Shown: positions 8,274 through 16,394, numbered from the stretch's first letter. The stretch is DNA of 64,000 nt from Corynebacterium guangdongense (GCF_030408915.1 NZ_CP047654.1:682001-746000), one strand, 5' to 3'. Program-made: numbers and translations. The notes: a model not told the origin generated them from the letters alone.

Positions 8274-9353
8274 ATGGTCAATCCCGCACAGACTGATGCC
8301 GTCATCCTCGTCGGTGGACGGGGCACCCGCCTGCGCCCGCTGACGAACAACACCCCCAAGCCGATGCTGCCGACGGCGAACTACCCCTTCCTGCAGCACC
8401 TGCTGGCCCGTATCAAGGCCGCGGGCATCACCCACGTGGTGCTGGGCACCTCCTTCAAGGCCGAGGTGTTCGAGGAATACTTCGGCGACGGCTCCGAGAT
8501 GGGTCTCGAAATCGAGTACGTGGTGGAGGAGGAGGCCCTCGGCACGGGCGGCGCCATCCGCAACGTCTACGAGAAGCTGCGTAACGAGACGGTCATGGTC
8601 TTCAACGGCGACGTCCTCGGCGACACGGACCTGCTCGCTGTGCTGGGCACCCATCAGGACAAGAACGCGGATCTGACGATGCACCTGGTGCGTGTCCAGG
8701 ACCCCCGCGCCTTCGGCTGCGTGCCGACCGACGCGGACGGCAAGGTCCTCGATTTCCTGGAGAAGACCGAAGATCCGCCGACCGACCAGATCAACGCGGG
8801 CATCTACGTCTTCCGCCGCGAACTCATCGCCGAGATTCCGGCCGGGCGCGTCGTCTCCGTCGAGCGGGAGGTCTTTCCGAGGTTCCTCGAGGACGGCCGC
8901 CGTTTCTACGGCCACGTCGACTCCTCCTACTGGCGGGACATGGGGAGGCCGGACGACTTCGTCCACGGTTCCTCGGACCTGGTGCGCGGCATCGCATCCT
9001 CACCGCTTCTCGACGGCCGGACCGGCGAAGCGCTCGTCGACGATTCCGCCGGCGTCGCCGCCGGCGTGCTGCTGCTGGGCGGCACTGCGGTCGGCCGCGG
9101 CTCGGAGGTGGGCGCCGGCGCGCGCATCGACGGCTCCGTCATCTTTGACGGCGTGACCATCGAACCGGGAGCCCGGGTGAAGGACTCCATCATCGCCTCC
9201 GGCGTGCGAATCGGCGCCAACGCGCGCATCGAGAACTGTGTGATCGGTGAGGGCGCGCAGATCGGCGCCCGCTGTGAGCTCATGGGCGGTATGCGTGTCT
9301 GGTCGGGCGTATCTATTCCCGATAACGGGGTCCGTTTTTCCTCCGACGCCTGA
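8274..9353 (+). CDS. rmlA2: mannose-1-phosphate guanylyltransferase (GDP-mannose pyrophosphorylase)
   Basis: 359-residue nucleotidyltransferase making GDP-mannose from mannose 1-phosphate and GTP, the donor for lipomannan, PIM and mannosylated proteins. The N-terminal Rossmann-like domain has the GGRGTRLRPLT signature at about 14-24, then PKPMLP, the VFNGDVLGD metal site and EALGTGGAI. A left-handed beta-helix of hexapeptide repeats occupies about 270-350. An AAGAAAGG Shine-Dalgarno precedes the ATG. C. glutamicum calls this gene rmlA2 and mycobacteria manB; the name manC is also used for the reaction. Sugar specificity is inferred from the neighbouring manA and manB. Confidence 0.88.
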   Translation: MVNPAQTDAVILVGGRGTRLRPLTNNTPKPMLPTANYPFLQHLLARIKAAGITHVVLGTSFKAEVFEEYFGDGSEMGLEIEYVVEEEALGTGGAIRNVYEKLRNETVMVFNGDVLGDTDLLAVLGTHQDKNADLTMHLVRVQDPRAFGCVPTDADGKVLDFLEKTEDPPTDQINAGIYVFRRELIAEIPAGRVVSVEREVFPRFLEDGRRFYGHVDSSYWRDMGRPDDFVHGSSDLVRGIASSPLLDGRTGEALVDDSAGVAAGVLLLGGTAVGRGSEVGAGARIDGSVIFDGVTIEPGARVKDSIIASGVRIGANARIENCVIGEGAQIGARCELMGGMRVWSGVSIPDNGVRFSSDA

Positions 9354-9400
9354 AGACATGCCGTTTACCTGCGTATTTGTGGTTAATCCCCCTTGCGGGC

Positions 9401-9412
9401 ACTACATGTAGT
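9401..9412. promoter_or_regulatory. perfect 12-bp palindrome ACTACATGTAGT upstream of whcD
   Basis: A perfect inverted repeat about 200 nt before whcD and 115 nt upstream of its predicted -35. It is a candidate operator; no binding protein can be named. Confidence 0.4.
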
Positions 9413-9451
9413 ACCCCCTCGGGCCACCCCTGAACCTGTGGACTTGGGACT

Positions 9452-9478
9452 GATGTGATTCATGTGACTCATGTGAAA
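9452..9478 (+). repeat. three tandem 9-bp repeats (GATGTGATT, CATGTGACT, CATGTGAAA)
   Basis: Three consecutive nonamers sharing the core ATGTGA lie about 50 nt upstream of the whcD -35 element. The spacing of 9 bp per unit gives one site nearly every helical turn. They look like an iterated activator or repressor half-site. Confidence 0.5.
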
Positions 9479-9526
9479 GTCATTCTGGGAAAAGGCTGAA
9501 TTAGCGCACCTTAGCGCCGACTGAGG

Positions 9527-9556
9527 TTGACGATTTTCGGGGGCCCCCTGTTTAAT
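9527..9556 (+). promoter_or_regulatory. predicted whcD promoter TTGACG-N18-TTTAAT
   Basis: The -35 at 9527-9532 and -10 at 9551-9556 are separated by 18 nt, a good housekeeping-sigma match. The inferred start near 9563 leaves a leader of about 45 nt containing the GGGGAAGGGAAGG ribosome-binding sequence. Confidence 0.55.
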
Positions 9557-9606
9557 CACATTGGTATCAAGAAGCGATCTACGGGGAAGGGAAGGCGTGG
9601 GAAATC

Positions 9607-9897
9607 ATGGCTGACAACGTCATTCTCCGTGGCGGGGCTGCGGTAAAAATGTCACTGGACGATCTGTTTACTGCCGTCGAACAGGACTGGCAGGACCAGG
9701 CGCTGTGCGCTCAGACGGATCCGGAGGCGTTCTTCCCCGAGAAGGGCGGCTCCACCCGGGAGGCCAAGCGCATCTGCCAGGCCTGCCCGGTACGGGATGA
9801 GTGCCTCGAGTTCGCGCTCGAGCATGATGAGCGCTTCGGCATCTGGGGTGGCCTGTCGGATCGCGAGCGACGCCGCCTCAAGCGCCAGATCGGCTGA
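9607..9897 (+). CDS. whcD: WhiB2-type [4Fe-4S] regulator (WhcD)
   Basis: 96-residue WhiB-family iron-sulphur transcription factor; WhiB2/WhcD controls septation and cell division genes, usually with WhiA. Cluster ligands are Cys34, Cys57, Cys60 and Cys66 (C-x22-C-x2-C-x5-C). The GIWGG turn (about 82-86) and the basic RERRRLKRQ tail are the DNA/sigma-contacting parts. A second in-frame ATG at 9649 (residue 15) would give a protein closer to mycobacterial WhiB2 length, but the first has the better Shine-Dalgarno. The upstream 250 nt carry a promoter, a 12-bp palindrome and a tandem 9-bp repeat. Confidence 0.93.
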   Translation: MADNVILRGGAAVKMSLDDLFTAVEQDWQDQALCAQTDPEAFFPEKGGSTREAKRICQACPVRDECLEFALEHDERFGIWGGLSDRERRRLKRQIG

Positions 9898-9992
9898 CAC
9901 GCCCCCCCTCCTCGGACATCACCATCATTGTGACGACCCTGCCCCGGTTCATGGCCCGGCGGTGGGGCTGAGCGTTTTTCCGGGGTGTCCGG

Positions 9993-10448
9993 CTAGAGGT
10001 CGAACTCCGGGTCGATGTCGCGCGGGGAGAGGTTGAGGTAGTTCGCCACCAGCGCGGTGAGGACCGCGGTGAGCACATCCTGCCGATCCTGCGGATCCTC
10101 CGCGCGCGTCTCGATCGGCATCCGGAACAGGACCAGCCGGGCGCGGGTCGGCCGGCCCTCCTGATCGGTGCCGGCCGGCAGCACCCGGCCCAGGGGGACG
10201 GGGCCGTCGGCGACGATATCGTCGGGCAGCACCGTCATGTCGGTGCGCATCCGCATGCGCGGGACCGTGTCGACCGCGATGTCGAGGCCGATCAACTGCT
10301 CGCGGTAGGCCTGTTGGATCGGCGCGTAGGCCTCCAGCACCGCCATGTCGAAGGACTGGCTGCGCGTGCGGAAGCGGGGCGTCTGCGTGGGGAGAAGCGG
10401 GCCACGCAGGCCGCGGCCGTGGACATTGCGGAAAGGACGGGTGTGCAC
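9993..10448 (-). CDS. metallopeptidase-like family protein (Rv3259 type)
   Basis: 151-residue protein equivalent by position to Rv3259, beside whiB2 and DUF3499. Databases place that family with TTHA0227-like minimal metallopeptidases. The core FDMAVLEAYAPIQQAYREQL is family-like, but no HExxH zinc motif is present anywhere in the protein, so peptidase activity is doubtful. The start is GTG at 10448, set by a TAGAGT hexamer 7 nt upstream with no Shine-Dalgarno. The C-terminus is acidic. It is divergent from the DUF3499 gene. Confidence 0.75.
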   Translation of the reverse strand: MHTRPFRNVHGRGLRGPLLPTQTPRFRTRSQSFDMAVLEAYAPIQQAYREQLIGLDIAVDTVPRMRMRTDMTVLPDDIVADGPVPLGRVLPAGTDQEGRPTRARLVLFRMPIETRAEDPQDRQDVLTAVLTALVANYLNLSPRDIDPEFDL

Positions 10449-10455
10449 GTGTATG

Positions 10456-10461
10456 ACTCTA
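10456..10461 (-). promoter_or_regulatory. -10 hexamer TAGAGT, leaderless, for the Rv3259-like gene
   Basis: On the minus strand TAGAGT is followed by 7 nt and then the GTG at 10448. It fixes the start codon. Confidence 0.5.
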
Positions 10462-10526
10462 GGCCGATTCCCCGGCTTTTCCGACGCTCCACGCCGGGCC
10501 TACTGTGCAAATCTCAAGTAAGGGTT

Positions 10527-10532
10527 TAGACT
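10527..10532 (+). promoter_or_regulatory. -10 hexamer TAGACT, leaderless, for the DUF3499 gene
   Basis: TAGACT followed by 8 nt and the GTG at 10541. It rules out the upstream ATG at 10505 as the natural start. Confidence 0.55.
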
Positions 10533-10540
10533 TGGGCTTC

Positions 10541-11116
10541 GTGAGTAGCCTTCGTCGTTGTTCCCGCCCAGGCTGCGGCAAGAATGCCGTGGCGACCCTG
10601 ACCTACGCCTACGCGGATTCCACCGCGGTCGTCGGTCCGCTGGCGACGGTTGCCGAACCCCACAGCTGGGACCTCTGCGCGGATCATGCAGAACGCATCA
10701 CCGTGCCCATCGGCTGGGAGATGCTTCGAGTCGACCAGATCGCCATCGAGGATCTCGATGATCCCGATTCCGCGGCCGCCATCGCGCTGGCCGCGAACGG
10801 CATTCAGCTGGAAGGCCTGGACGAGATGGAGGAGCTGACCGCGCTCGCCGAGGCCGTGAGCGAGGCCGGCCGGATCACCAGCGGACTCGTCGACGACGGC
10901 GAGCGATCGGGCGATCCCATCGAGTTCCCGCCGTACCGTACCGATCCCTCCAATCCCGTCACCTCCCGCCACCCGATCTACGGGGCGAAGCGACGCGCCG
11001 TCGAGAAGCAGTCGCGCCGCTCGCACCTGTCCGTCGTGCCGGATCCCTCCGAGCGGCAGGCCGGGCCGGAGGCCGGGCCCGAGGAACACTACGGCGGCCG
11101 TCACCGCCGCGACTAG
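10541..11116 (+). CDS. DUF3499 family protein
   Basis: 191-residue actinobacterial DUF3499 protein (Rv3258c equivalent), always found near whiB2 and manB. The N-terminal zinc-ribbon-like part has CSRPGCGKNA and, further on, the WDLCADHAERI segment, giving three Cys and one His as likely metal ligands. A long acidic helical middle follows (about 75-125), and the tail is Arg/Pro-rich and probably disordered. GTG start at 10541 with a leaderless promoter. Function unknown; a role in regulation of envelope precursor synthesis is only inferred from conserved neighbourhood. Confidence 0.85.
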   Translation: MSSLRRCSRPGCGKNAVATLTYAYADSTAVVGPLATVAEPHSWDLCADHAERITVPIGWEMLRVDQIAIEDLDDPDSAAAIALAANGIQLEGLDEMEELTALAEAVSEAGRITSGLVDDGERSGDPIEFPPYRTDPSNPVTSRHPIYGAKRRAVEKQSRRSHLSVVPDPSERQAGPEAGPEEHYGGRHRRD

Positions 11117-11128
11117 AGGCTCGGACTC

Positions 11129-11148
11129 CGCCCCGCGGGGGTGGGGCG
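11129..11148 (+). terminator. weak GC hairpin after DUF3499
   Basis: CGCCCC and GGGGCG arms enclose an 8-nt loop, followed by only two T residues. It may slow or end transcription before the manB promoter. Confidence 0.3.
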
Positions 11149-11149
11149 T

Positions 11150-11155
11150 TAGACT
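11150..11155 (+). promoter_or_regulatory. -10 hexamer TAGACT upstream of manB
   Basis: TAGACT directly follows the hairpin and implies a start near 11162 with a 36-nt leader before the manB ATG. Confidence 0.4.
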
Positions 11156-11197
11156 CTGACGGGTTCACTGTCCCTCCAGAGATAAGGCCCGAAGCAG

Positions 11198-12568
11198 ATG
11201 AGTCGAACTCGCGAGTCCGTTGCAGCCGTCATCAAGGCATATGACATCCGAGGAGTCGTGGGGGAATCCATCGACGCCTCCTTCATGTTCGAGGCGGGCG
11301 CAGCCTACGCCGCCATCCTGCGCGGAGAGGGCGAGACCACCCTGGCCATCGGCCACGACATGCGCCCCTCCTCGCCGGAACTCGCCGGGGCCTTCGCCCG
11401 GGGCGCCGTCTCCCAGGGCCTCGACGTCGTTGCCCTGGGCCTGACCTCCACCGATGAGCTCTACTTCGCCTCCGGCGAACTCGACGTCGCCGGCGCGATG
11501 TTCACCGCCTCCCACAACCCGGCCCAGTACAACGGCATCAAACTCTGCCGCTCCGGCGCCCGCCCGGTCAGCCAGGAGTCCGGCCTCGCCGAGATCACCA
11601 CGATGCTCGTCGACGGCGTCCCCGACTACGACGGCGCACCGGGGGTGGTCACCGAGCGCGACGTGCTCGGCGACTACGGCGCTCACCTGCGCGGGCTGGT
11701 TGATCTCTCCGGCATTCGCCCGCTGGTCGTCGCCGTCGACGCCGCCAACGGGATGGGCGGGCTGACCGTCCCGGCCGTCTTCGAGGGCCTGCCGCTGGAC
11801 ATCCGTCCGCTCTACTTCGAGCTGGACGGCACCTTCCCCAACCACGAGGCCAATCCGCTGGACCCGAAGAACCTCGTGGACCTGCAGAAATTTGTCGTGG
11901 AAGAGGGCGCCGACCTCGGCCTGGCCTTCGACGGCGACGCCGACCGCTGCTTTGTCATCGACGAGGCGGGTGAGCCGGTCAGCCCCTCGGCAGTCACTGC
12001 CATCGTCGCCGAGCGTTACCTGGCACAGCAGCCCGGTGCGACCGTCATCCACAATCTCATCACCTCCCGGGCGGTCCCGGAGATCATCGAGGAGAACGGC
12101 GGCACGCCGGTGCGCACCCGTGTGGGCCACTCCTTCATCAAGGCACGGATGGCCGAGACCGGCGCGGTCTTCGGCGGCGAGCACTCCGCCCACTACTACT
12201 TCACCGAATTCTTCAACGCCGACTCCGGCATCCTCGCCGCGATGCACGTCCTGGCGGCGCTGGGCAACCAGGACGCCCCGCTGTCGGCCATGATGGCCGA
12301 TTACGAACGCTACGTCGCCAGCGGTGAGATCAACTCCACCGTCGAGGACCAGTCCGCGGCCACCGAGGCCGTCCTCCAGGCCTTCGCCGGGCGCACCGAG
12401 TCCATCGACCGTCTCGACGGCGTCACGGTCGAGCTCGCCGGCACCAAGGCGTGGTTCAACGTCCGGGCCTCCAACACGGAACCGCTGCTCCGGCTCAACG
12501 TCGAGGCGGAGACCGCGGCCGAGGTCGACGCCCTCGTCGCGGAGATTCTGGGTATCATCCGCTCCTGA
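11198..12568 (+). CDS. manB: phosphomannomutase/phosphoglucomutase ManB
   Basis: 456-residue alpha-D-phosphohexomutase converting mannose 6-phosphate and mannose 1-phosphate, the step before GDP-mannose. The phosphoserine loop is TASHNPAQYNGIK, with the catalytic Ser at about 104. The Mg site is FDGDADRCF (about 245-253), the sugar-binding loop is GGEHSAHYYF (about 327-336), and the C-terminal phosphate-binding loop is RASNTEPLLRL. All four domains are complete. ATG 11198 follows a purine-rich GATAAGGCCCGAAG sequence. The neighbours manA and the guanylyltransferase complete the route from fructose 6-phosphate to GDP-mannose. Confidence 0.93.
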   Translation: MSRTRESVAAVIKAYDIRGVVGESIDASFMFEAGAAYAAILRGEGETTLAIGHDMRPSSPELAGAFARGAVSQGLDVVALGLTSTDELYFASGELDVAGAMFTASHNPAQYNGIKLCRSGARPVSQESGLAEITTMLVDGVPDYDGAPGVVTERDVLGDYGAHLRGLVDLSGIRPLVVAVDAANGMGGLTVPAVFEGLPLDIRPLYFELDGTFPNHEANPLDPKNLVDLQKFVVEEGADLGLAFDGDADRCFVIDEAGEPVSPSAVTAIVAERYLAQQPGATVIHNLITSRAVPEIIEENGGTPVRTRVGHSFIKARMAETGAVFGGEHSAHYYFTEFFNADSGILAAMHVLAALGNQDAPLSAMMADYERYVASGEINSTVEDQSAATEAVLQAFAGRTESIDRLDGVTVELAGTKAWFNVRASNTEPLLRLNVEAETAAEVDALVAEILGIIRS

Positions 12569-12635
12569 CGGCGCGCTCACCTGCGCCGACGATGGCGCTG
12601 CAGGTAATCGCCAGACCTCTCCCAGAGCGCGGGAT

Positions 12636-12641
12636 TATGCT
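12636..12641 (+). promoter_or_regulatory. -10 hexamer TATGCT, leaderless
   Basis: TATGCT is followed by 7 nt and the ATG at 12649, supporting that codon as start of the SIS-like gene. Confidence 0.5.
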
Positions 12642-12648
12642 GTCGGGC

Positions 12649-13629
12649 ATGGACGACTACTACGACGGTTCCGGATACGACCGCGAAACGGTCCGTTTCT
12701 TCGATGTGGCGCATGAGGGGGCGCAGGTGCGGGCGGTGGCCGGATCGATCGACAGGCTCGTCGGCGTCCGCGAACTCCAGCCGCGCAGCCTGGTCATTCT
12801 CGCCAGGGACATGCTTGCGGAGGCATCGGCCAGATTCGTCACCGCCGTGCGTACCCCGCTGCGCCTGCCGGTCGTGGTGACCACGTCGCTGCCCACCTAC
12901 GTCGGGGCGCTGGACCTGGTCGTCGGCATCGGCGACCGGGGGGACGACCCTGAGCTCGCCCGCGACCTTCTCAGCGCGAACCGTCGCGGCGCGGTGACCG
13001 TGCTGATCGGCCCCGCCCAGGGTCCGATCACCGAGGACATCTCGCCCGACACCATCCGCGTCACGCCCCTGCCGACGTCCGTGGGCTCCTCGCCGGCCCG
13101 CGCCATCTGCGCCGTGTCCACCGTGCTCGACCTCCTCGAGGAAGACGAGCAGCTCGTCGCCCAGCGCCTGGCGGTCATCGCCGACGAACTCGACGAGGAC
13201 GCCACCCAGCTGTCTCCGGAACGCGACATCCTGGTCAACCCCGCCCGTCGGCTGCGCACCTTCATCGACGGCTCCCGGCTCCTGCACACCGGCGTCGGCC
13301 CCGTCGCGGAGGCCGCCGCCGAGCTCATCGCCGCCATCTTCACCGCCAAGGGACTGTCCTCGGGCTGGGCCTCCGCCGCAGAACTGGGCGACGCGCTGGG
13401 CGATCCGGCTCCCGTCGACGACCTCTTCCACGACCCGTTCCTGGATGGGCCGAGCTCCCTGGTAGCCTTGAAAACCATTGTCTGGGGAACATATGCCACG
13501 GATATCGCCCATGCGCAGGCCGTCGAATGCCCACCCTCAGCTGCTGGCCCCACCGGCCAGGCGCTACGAATGATCACCCGGGCTTTCGCGGTCACCGCGC
13601 TCGACGCGGACGCCGACGGGGGACTATAA
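12649..13629 (+). CDS. SIS/phosphoglucose-isomerase-like protein (Rv3256c type)
   Basis: 326-residue protein equivalent by position to Rv3256c, always between manB and manA. The fold looks like two SIS-type sugar-isomerase domains: an N-terminal region with RSLVILARDM and LPVVVTTSLPTYVG, and a C-terminal region beginning near residue 190. No catalytic set of a named isomerase can be pointed out. The open frame extends upstream into manB, but a -10 hexamer 7 nt before 12649 makes that ATG the best start. Inferred role: sugar-phosphate isomerisation or regulation of mannose supply. Confidence 0.8.
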   Translation: MDDYYDGSGYDRETVRFFDVAHEGAQVRAVAGSIDRLVGVRELQPRSLVILARDMLAEASARFVTAVRTPLRLPVVVTTSLPTYVGALDLVVGIGDRGDDPELARDLLSANRRGAVTVLIGPAQGPITEDISPDTIRVTPLPTSVGSSPARAICAVSTVLDLLEEDEQLVAQRLAVIADELDEDATQLSPERDILVNPARRLRTFIDGSRLLHTGVGPVAEAAAELIAAIFTAKGLSSGWASAAELGDALGDPAPVDDLFHDPFLDGPSSLVALKTIVWGTYATDIAHAQAVECPPSAAGPTGQALRMITRAFAVTALDADADGGL

Positions 13630-13723
13630 GTGGGCCCCGAAGGCCTCTTTGCCTGAGAATTGCATGAACATGAACGAAGATTATTGGAGACAAACCATCA
13701 CTGACGCAAGGGGAACGGGGGCC

Positions 13724-14911
13724 GTGCAGAAACTGACCCCCGCGCTGCGCCACTACCCGTGGGGGTCACGAACCCTGCTCGGGGAGCTGCGTGGCCTGCC
13801 CACGCCGACCCAGTCGCCCGAGGCCGAGCTCTGGTACGGCGCCCACCCCGCCGCCTCCTCGACCGTCGACGGTCGGGCGCTGACGACGATCATCGCCGAG
13901 GACCCGCTCGCCGCGCTGGGCGCCCGGGTGAGCGAAGCCTACGCCGGAAAACTGCCCTTCCTGGTGAAACTGCTGGCCGCGGACGAACCGCTGAGCCTGC
14001 AGGCGCACCCCTCCGCGGAGCAGGCCCAGGCCGGCTACGACCGGGAGAACGAGGCCGGCATCGCCCTCGACGCGGGCAACCGGAACTACAAGGACCCGAG
14101 CCACAAACCGGAGATCATCGTCGCGCTGACGGACTTCGCCGCCCTCGCAGGCTTCCGCCCCTTCGAACGGACCCGCGAGCTTCTCGACGCCCTCGACTGT
14201 TCGGCGCTGGAGCACTACCTCTCGATGCTCTCCGACGACCCGGCCGAGGAGGACAGCAATCTCCGGGTCCTGTTCACCACCTGGATCACCATCCCCGCCT
14301 CGGCGAGGGTGGCGCTGGTGCGCGACGTCGTCGAGGCGGCGCAGGCGTGGCTCGACGCGCACCCGGAACCGGGCTGGATGCATGACGCGCTGGCGGCCGT
14401 CGTCGATCTCGATGACCGCTACCCGGGTGACGTGGGCGTGCTGGGCGCACTCCTGCTCAACCACATCCGCCTCCAGCCCGGGGACGCCCTGTACCTGTCC
14501 GCGGGCCAACTGCACGCCTATCTTTACGGCATGGGAGTGGAAGTCATGGCCAACTCCGACAACGTGCTCCGCGGCGGCCTGACCAGCAAGCACGTCGACG
14601 TGCCCGAGCTGGTCCGGGTCCTGCGCTTCGAGTCGCTGGCCGATCCCGGCGTCCGCCGCGACGGCCGGGAGTACGACCTGCCGATCGACGAGTTCCGGCT
14701 GGCCGAGTACAGCCCGGTCGTCGACGTCGTGCACCGGCACGACGGACCCGCCATCGCCCTGTGTACGGCGGGCCGGATCCAGGTCGACGGCGACACCATG
14801 CTCACCCCGGGAGACTCCCTCTGGTTGCCGGCGTGCGGGGAACCGGTCCACTTCCGGGATGCGGACGAGGAGGGCGCCACCCCGGCGCAGCTGTTCATCG
14901 CCCGCACCTAG
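13724..14911 (+). CDS. manA: mannose-6-phosphate isomerase, type I (ManA)
   Basis: Zinc enzyme interconverting fructose 6-phosphate and mannose 6-phosphate; entry step to GDP-mannose. Starting at the GTG 13724 gives 395 residues and the typical opening KLTPALRHYPWGSRTLL. Zinc ligands are in SLQAHPS and in the HKPEI motif; the active-site stretch LYLSAGQLHAYLYGMGVEVM is intact, followed by NSDNVLRGGLT. The longer frame from 13649 adds 25 unconserved residues. A strong symmetrical hairpin right after the stop ends this transcription unit and the convergent one. Confidence 0.9.
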   Translation: MQKLTPALRHYPWGSRTLLGELRGLPTPTQSPEAELWYGAHPAASSTVDGRALTTIIAEDPLAALGARVSEAYAGKLPFLVKLLAADEPLSLQAHPSAEQAQAGYDRENEAGIALDAGNRNYKDPSHKPEIIVALTDFAALAGFRPFERTRELLDALDCSALEHYLSMLSDDPAEEDSNLRVLFTTWITIPASARVALVRDVVEAAQAWLDAHPEPGWMHDALAAVVDLDDRYPGDVGVLGALLLNHIRLQPGDALYLSAGQLHAYLYGMGVEVMANSDNVLRGGLTSKHVDVPELVRVLRFESLADPGVRRDGREYDLPIDEFRLAEYSPVVDVVHRHDGPAIALCTAGRIQVDGDTMLTPGDSLWLPACGEPVHFRDADEEGATPAQLFIART

Positions 14912-14914
14912 CGC

Positions 14915-14967
14915 GGAAACGATCGACGCCCACATGGCTCTGAGCCATGCGGGCGTCGATCGTTTCC
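14915..14967. terminator. bidirectional terminator between manA and secreted-protein gene
   Basis: Two 17-nt arms, 14915-14931 and 14951-14967, are perfectly complementary. Between them ATGGCTC and GAGCCAT form an inner stem around TGA. The predicted hairpin is very stable and serves both converging genes; it lacks a clear T-tract. Confidence 0.75.
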
Positions 14968-14977
14968 CTGGCTCAGG

Positions 14978-15820
14978 TCACCAGGGGAGCCAGCCGCGGA
15001 CGGTGCTCCAGGACCAGCCGGATCCGGAACCCTGGTCCGGGGTGGCGCCCTGAAGGTTCTGCTCGGCGGGGGCCGGCGCGGACGCCTCCGGCGTCAGGGA
15101 CGGCGCCGGCGAGGGGGCCGGGGACGGTGCGACCTGTTCGGAGGGTCCGGTCTGGGCCGTCGTCGGCGCCTGGGTGAGCGAATCCGTGGCGTCCTCGACC
15201 GGGTCGACGAACTCCGGCAGTTCCGTCTCGGTGGCCGGGGTCGAGTCGGTCTGGGTCGAGTCGGTCTGGCTGGACTCGGTCGGGGCGGTCGGCTCCGGGG
15301 ACTCGGTTGAGGTCTCCGGCAGGGCCGACTCGCCCTCGGCCGGGGGAGTGTCGTCGGCGGGCTCGGACGTTGACGGCTGGGGACTCGTGGCGGGCGGGGT
15401 GGCTGACCCGGTGATGGCCGGGGCGGCCAGAGTGCTCGGACTGGTGGCGGCGGTGAGCTCCTCGCCGATGTTGTCCGGGCGATAGACGGTGGTCGGTGAC
15501 ACCCGCTCCGGTGCGACGACCACGGCGTGCGGGGCCAGGAAGGGGTCGTCGGCCGCGGGCATCGAGATGTCGGCGCCGGCGGGCGCGGGCGGGAGGTCCT
15601 CCGTGTCCGGGGCGCTGACACCGGGGGTGGTGGGGAGCGCGGCGGGGGAGGCGAGGGCGTTCACCGGGTCCGGTGTGCTCGAAAGCTGTGAGGTCGTGGC
15701 AGTATCGGTGACGGAAGGATTCGTCGGACTCCCGCTGCGCCAGACGAGCGTCCCGATGACGCCCGCCACCAGTATGCCTACGACGATGAAAACCGCGACC
15801 TTGCTTTTGTCTGAGTTCAC
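14978..15820 (-). CDS. secreted or anchored Pro/Ser/Thr-rich envelope protein
   Basis: 280 residues with a cytosolic start, one membrane helix or uncleaved signal at about 9-27, then a low-complexity extracytoplasmic region rich in Pro, Ser, Thr and Ala. It contains a duplicated QTDST unit and PSPAPSPAPS runs. A short aromatic end GSGSGWSWSTVRGWLPW closes it. GTG 15820 is preferred over the ATG at 15889 because the membrane helix then starts normally and a GGGGATTGGTGG sequence lies upstream. No catalytic domain is seen. Probably a wall-spanning or O-mannosylated protein; the mannose genes next door make that idea attractive but unproven. Confidence 0.7.
   Translation of the reverse strand: MNSDKSKVAVFIVVGILVAGVIGTLVWRSGSPTNPSVTDTATTSQLSSTPDPVNALASPAALPTTPGVSAPDTEDLPPAPAGADISMPAADDPFLAPHAVVVAPERVSPTTVYRPDNIGEELTAATSPSTLAAPAITGSATPPATSPQPSTSEPADDTPPAEGESALPETSTESPEPTAPTESSQTDSTQTDSTPATETELPEFVDPVEDATDSLTQAPTTAQTGPSEQVAPSPAPSPAPSLTPEASAPAPAEQNLQGATPDQGSGSGWSWSTVRGWLPW
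15240..15269 (-). repeat. 15-bp tandem duplication in the envelope protein gene
   Basis: Two exact copies (15240-15254, 15255-15269) encode consecutive QTDST units. In-frame repeats of this kind vary in number between strains of other bacteria. Confidence 0.7.
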
Positions 15821-15975
15821 CTGCCACCAATCCCCTCGAAAACAGGCCGTTTCCGGTCCTGCCGCTGTGTCTTTGTAACTCAAGGTCACATCTTGGTAAC
15901 AAAACTACCAGACAATGGCGATTCGCGATACGACAAGCCACGGTTACTGACAAGAACTACCCAAAGGAGACCATC

Positions 15976-16332
15976 ATGAGCGCCTGGGATCAGGTGATCT
16001 TTTCCGAAGACGTCAACGTTGATTTTCTCGATGAACTCAACGACCTGGATGACGACGACATCGTAGAGGCCGTCCGCGACGCGTGCCTCCTGGCCGTTCG
16101 TCAGGCGGACAGCGCCAGCGAGGATGAACGCCGCAACGGACTGGCCGCCGCCACCATCGCGGCCATCTGGGCGGGCGCCCCCTTCACCGCCGGCGACGTG
16201 GCCTCCGCCTACCCCTTCATCCGCGGCCTCGCCGGCTCCGGCGACGAGGAACTTAACGCCACCGCTGCGGAGCTGCTCGAGGCCGAGGAGACCGACGAGG
16301 ACGTCGACCAGTTCATCGAGGCCCTCTCCTAG
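15976..16332 (+). CDS. DUF4259 family protein
   Basis: 118-residue acidic protein. The start [23 protein letters not shown] matches the family pattern in which a Trp and a Phe flank a D/N-rich turn and a helix. The remainder is helical with a strongly acidic C-terminus. A clear AAAGGAG Shine-Dalgarno lies 8 nt before the ATG. Divergent from the secreted-protein gene and followed by sahH. Members are scattered as single genes in actinobacteria and firmicutes, with no established function. Confidence 0.75.
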   Translation: MSAWDQVIFSEDVNVDFLDELNDLDDDDIVEAVRDACLLAVRQADSASEDERRNGLAAATIAAIWAGAPFTAGDVASAYPFIRGLAGSGDEELNATAAELLEAEETDEDVDQFIEALS

Positions 16333-16333
16333 G

Positions 16334-16383
16334 CCGCGTCGGGGTGGTACCCGCCCGCTCCGAGGAGCACCGCGTCGGGGTGG
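16334..16383 (+). repeat. 14-nt direct repeat in the sahH leader
   Basis: CCGCGTCGGGGTGG occurs at 16334-16347 and again at 16370-16383, between the DUF4259 stop and a TACAGT -10-like hexamer at 16389-16394. It may be an operator pair or a small duplication. Confidence 0.45.
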
Positions 16384-16388
16384 CGCGC

Positions 16389-16394
16389 TACAGT
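16389..16394 (+). promoter_or_regulatory. -10 hexamer TACAGT of a candidate sahH promoter
   Basis: Located 138 nt before the sahH start, directly after the second 14-nt repeat. No good -35 is visible. Confidence 0.3.
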
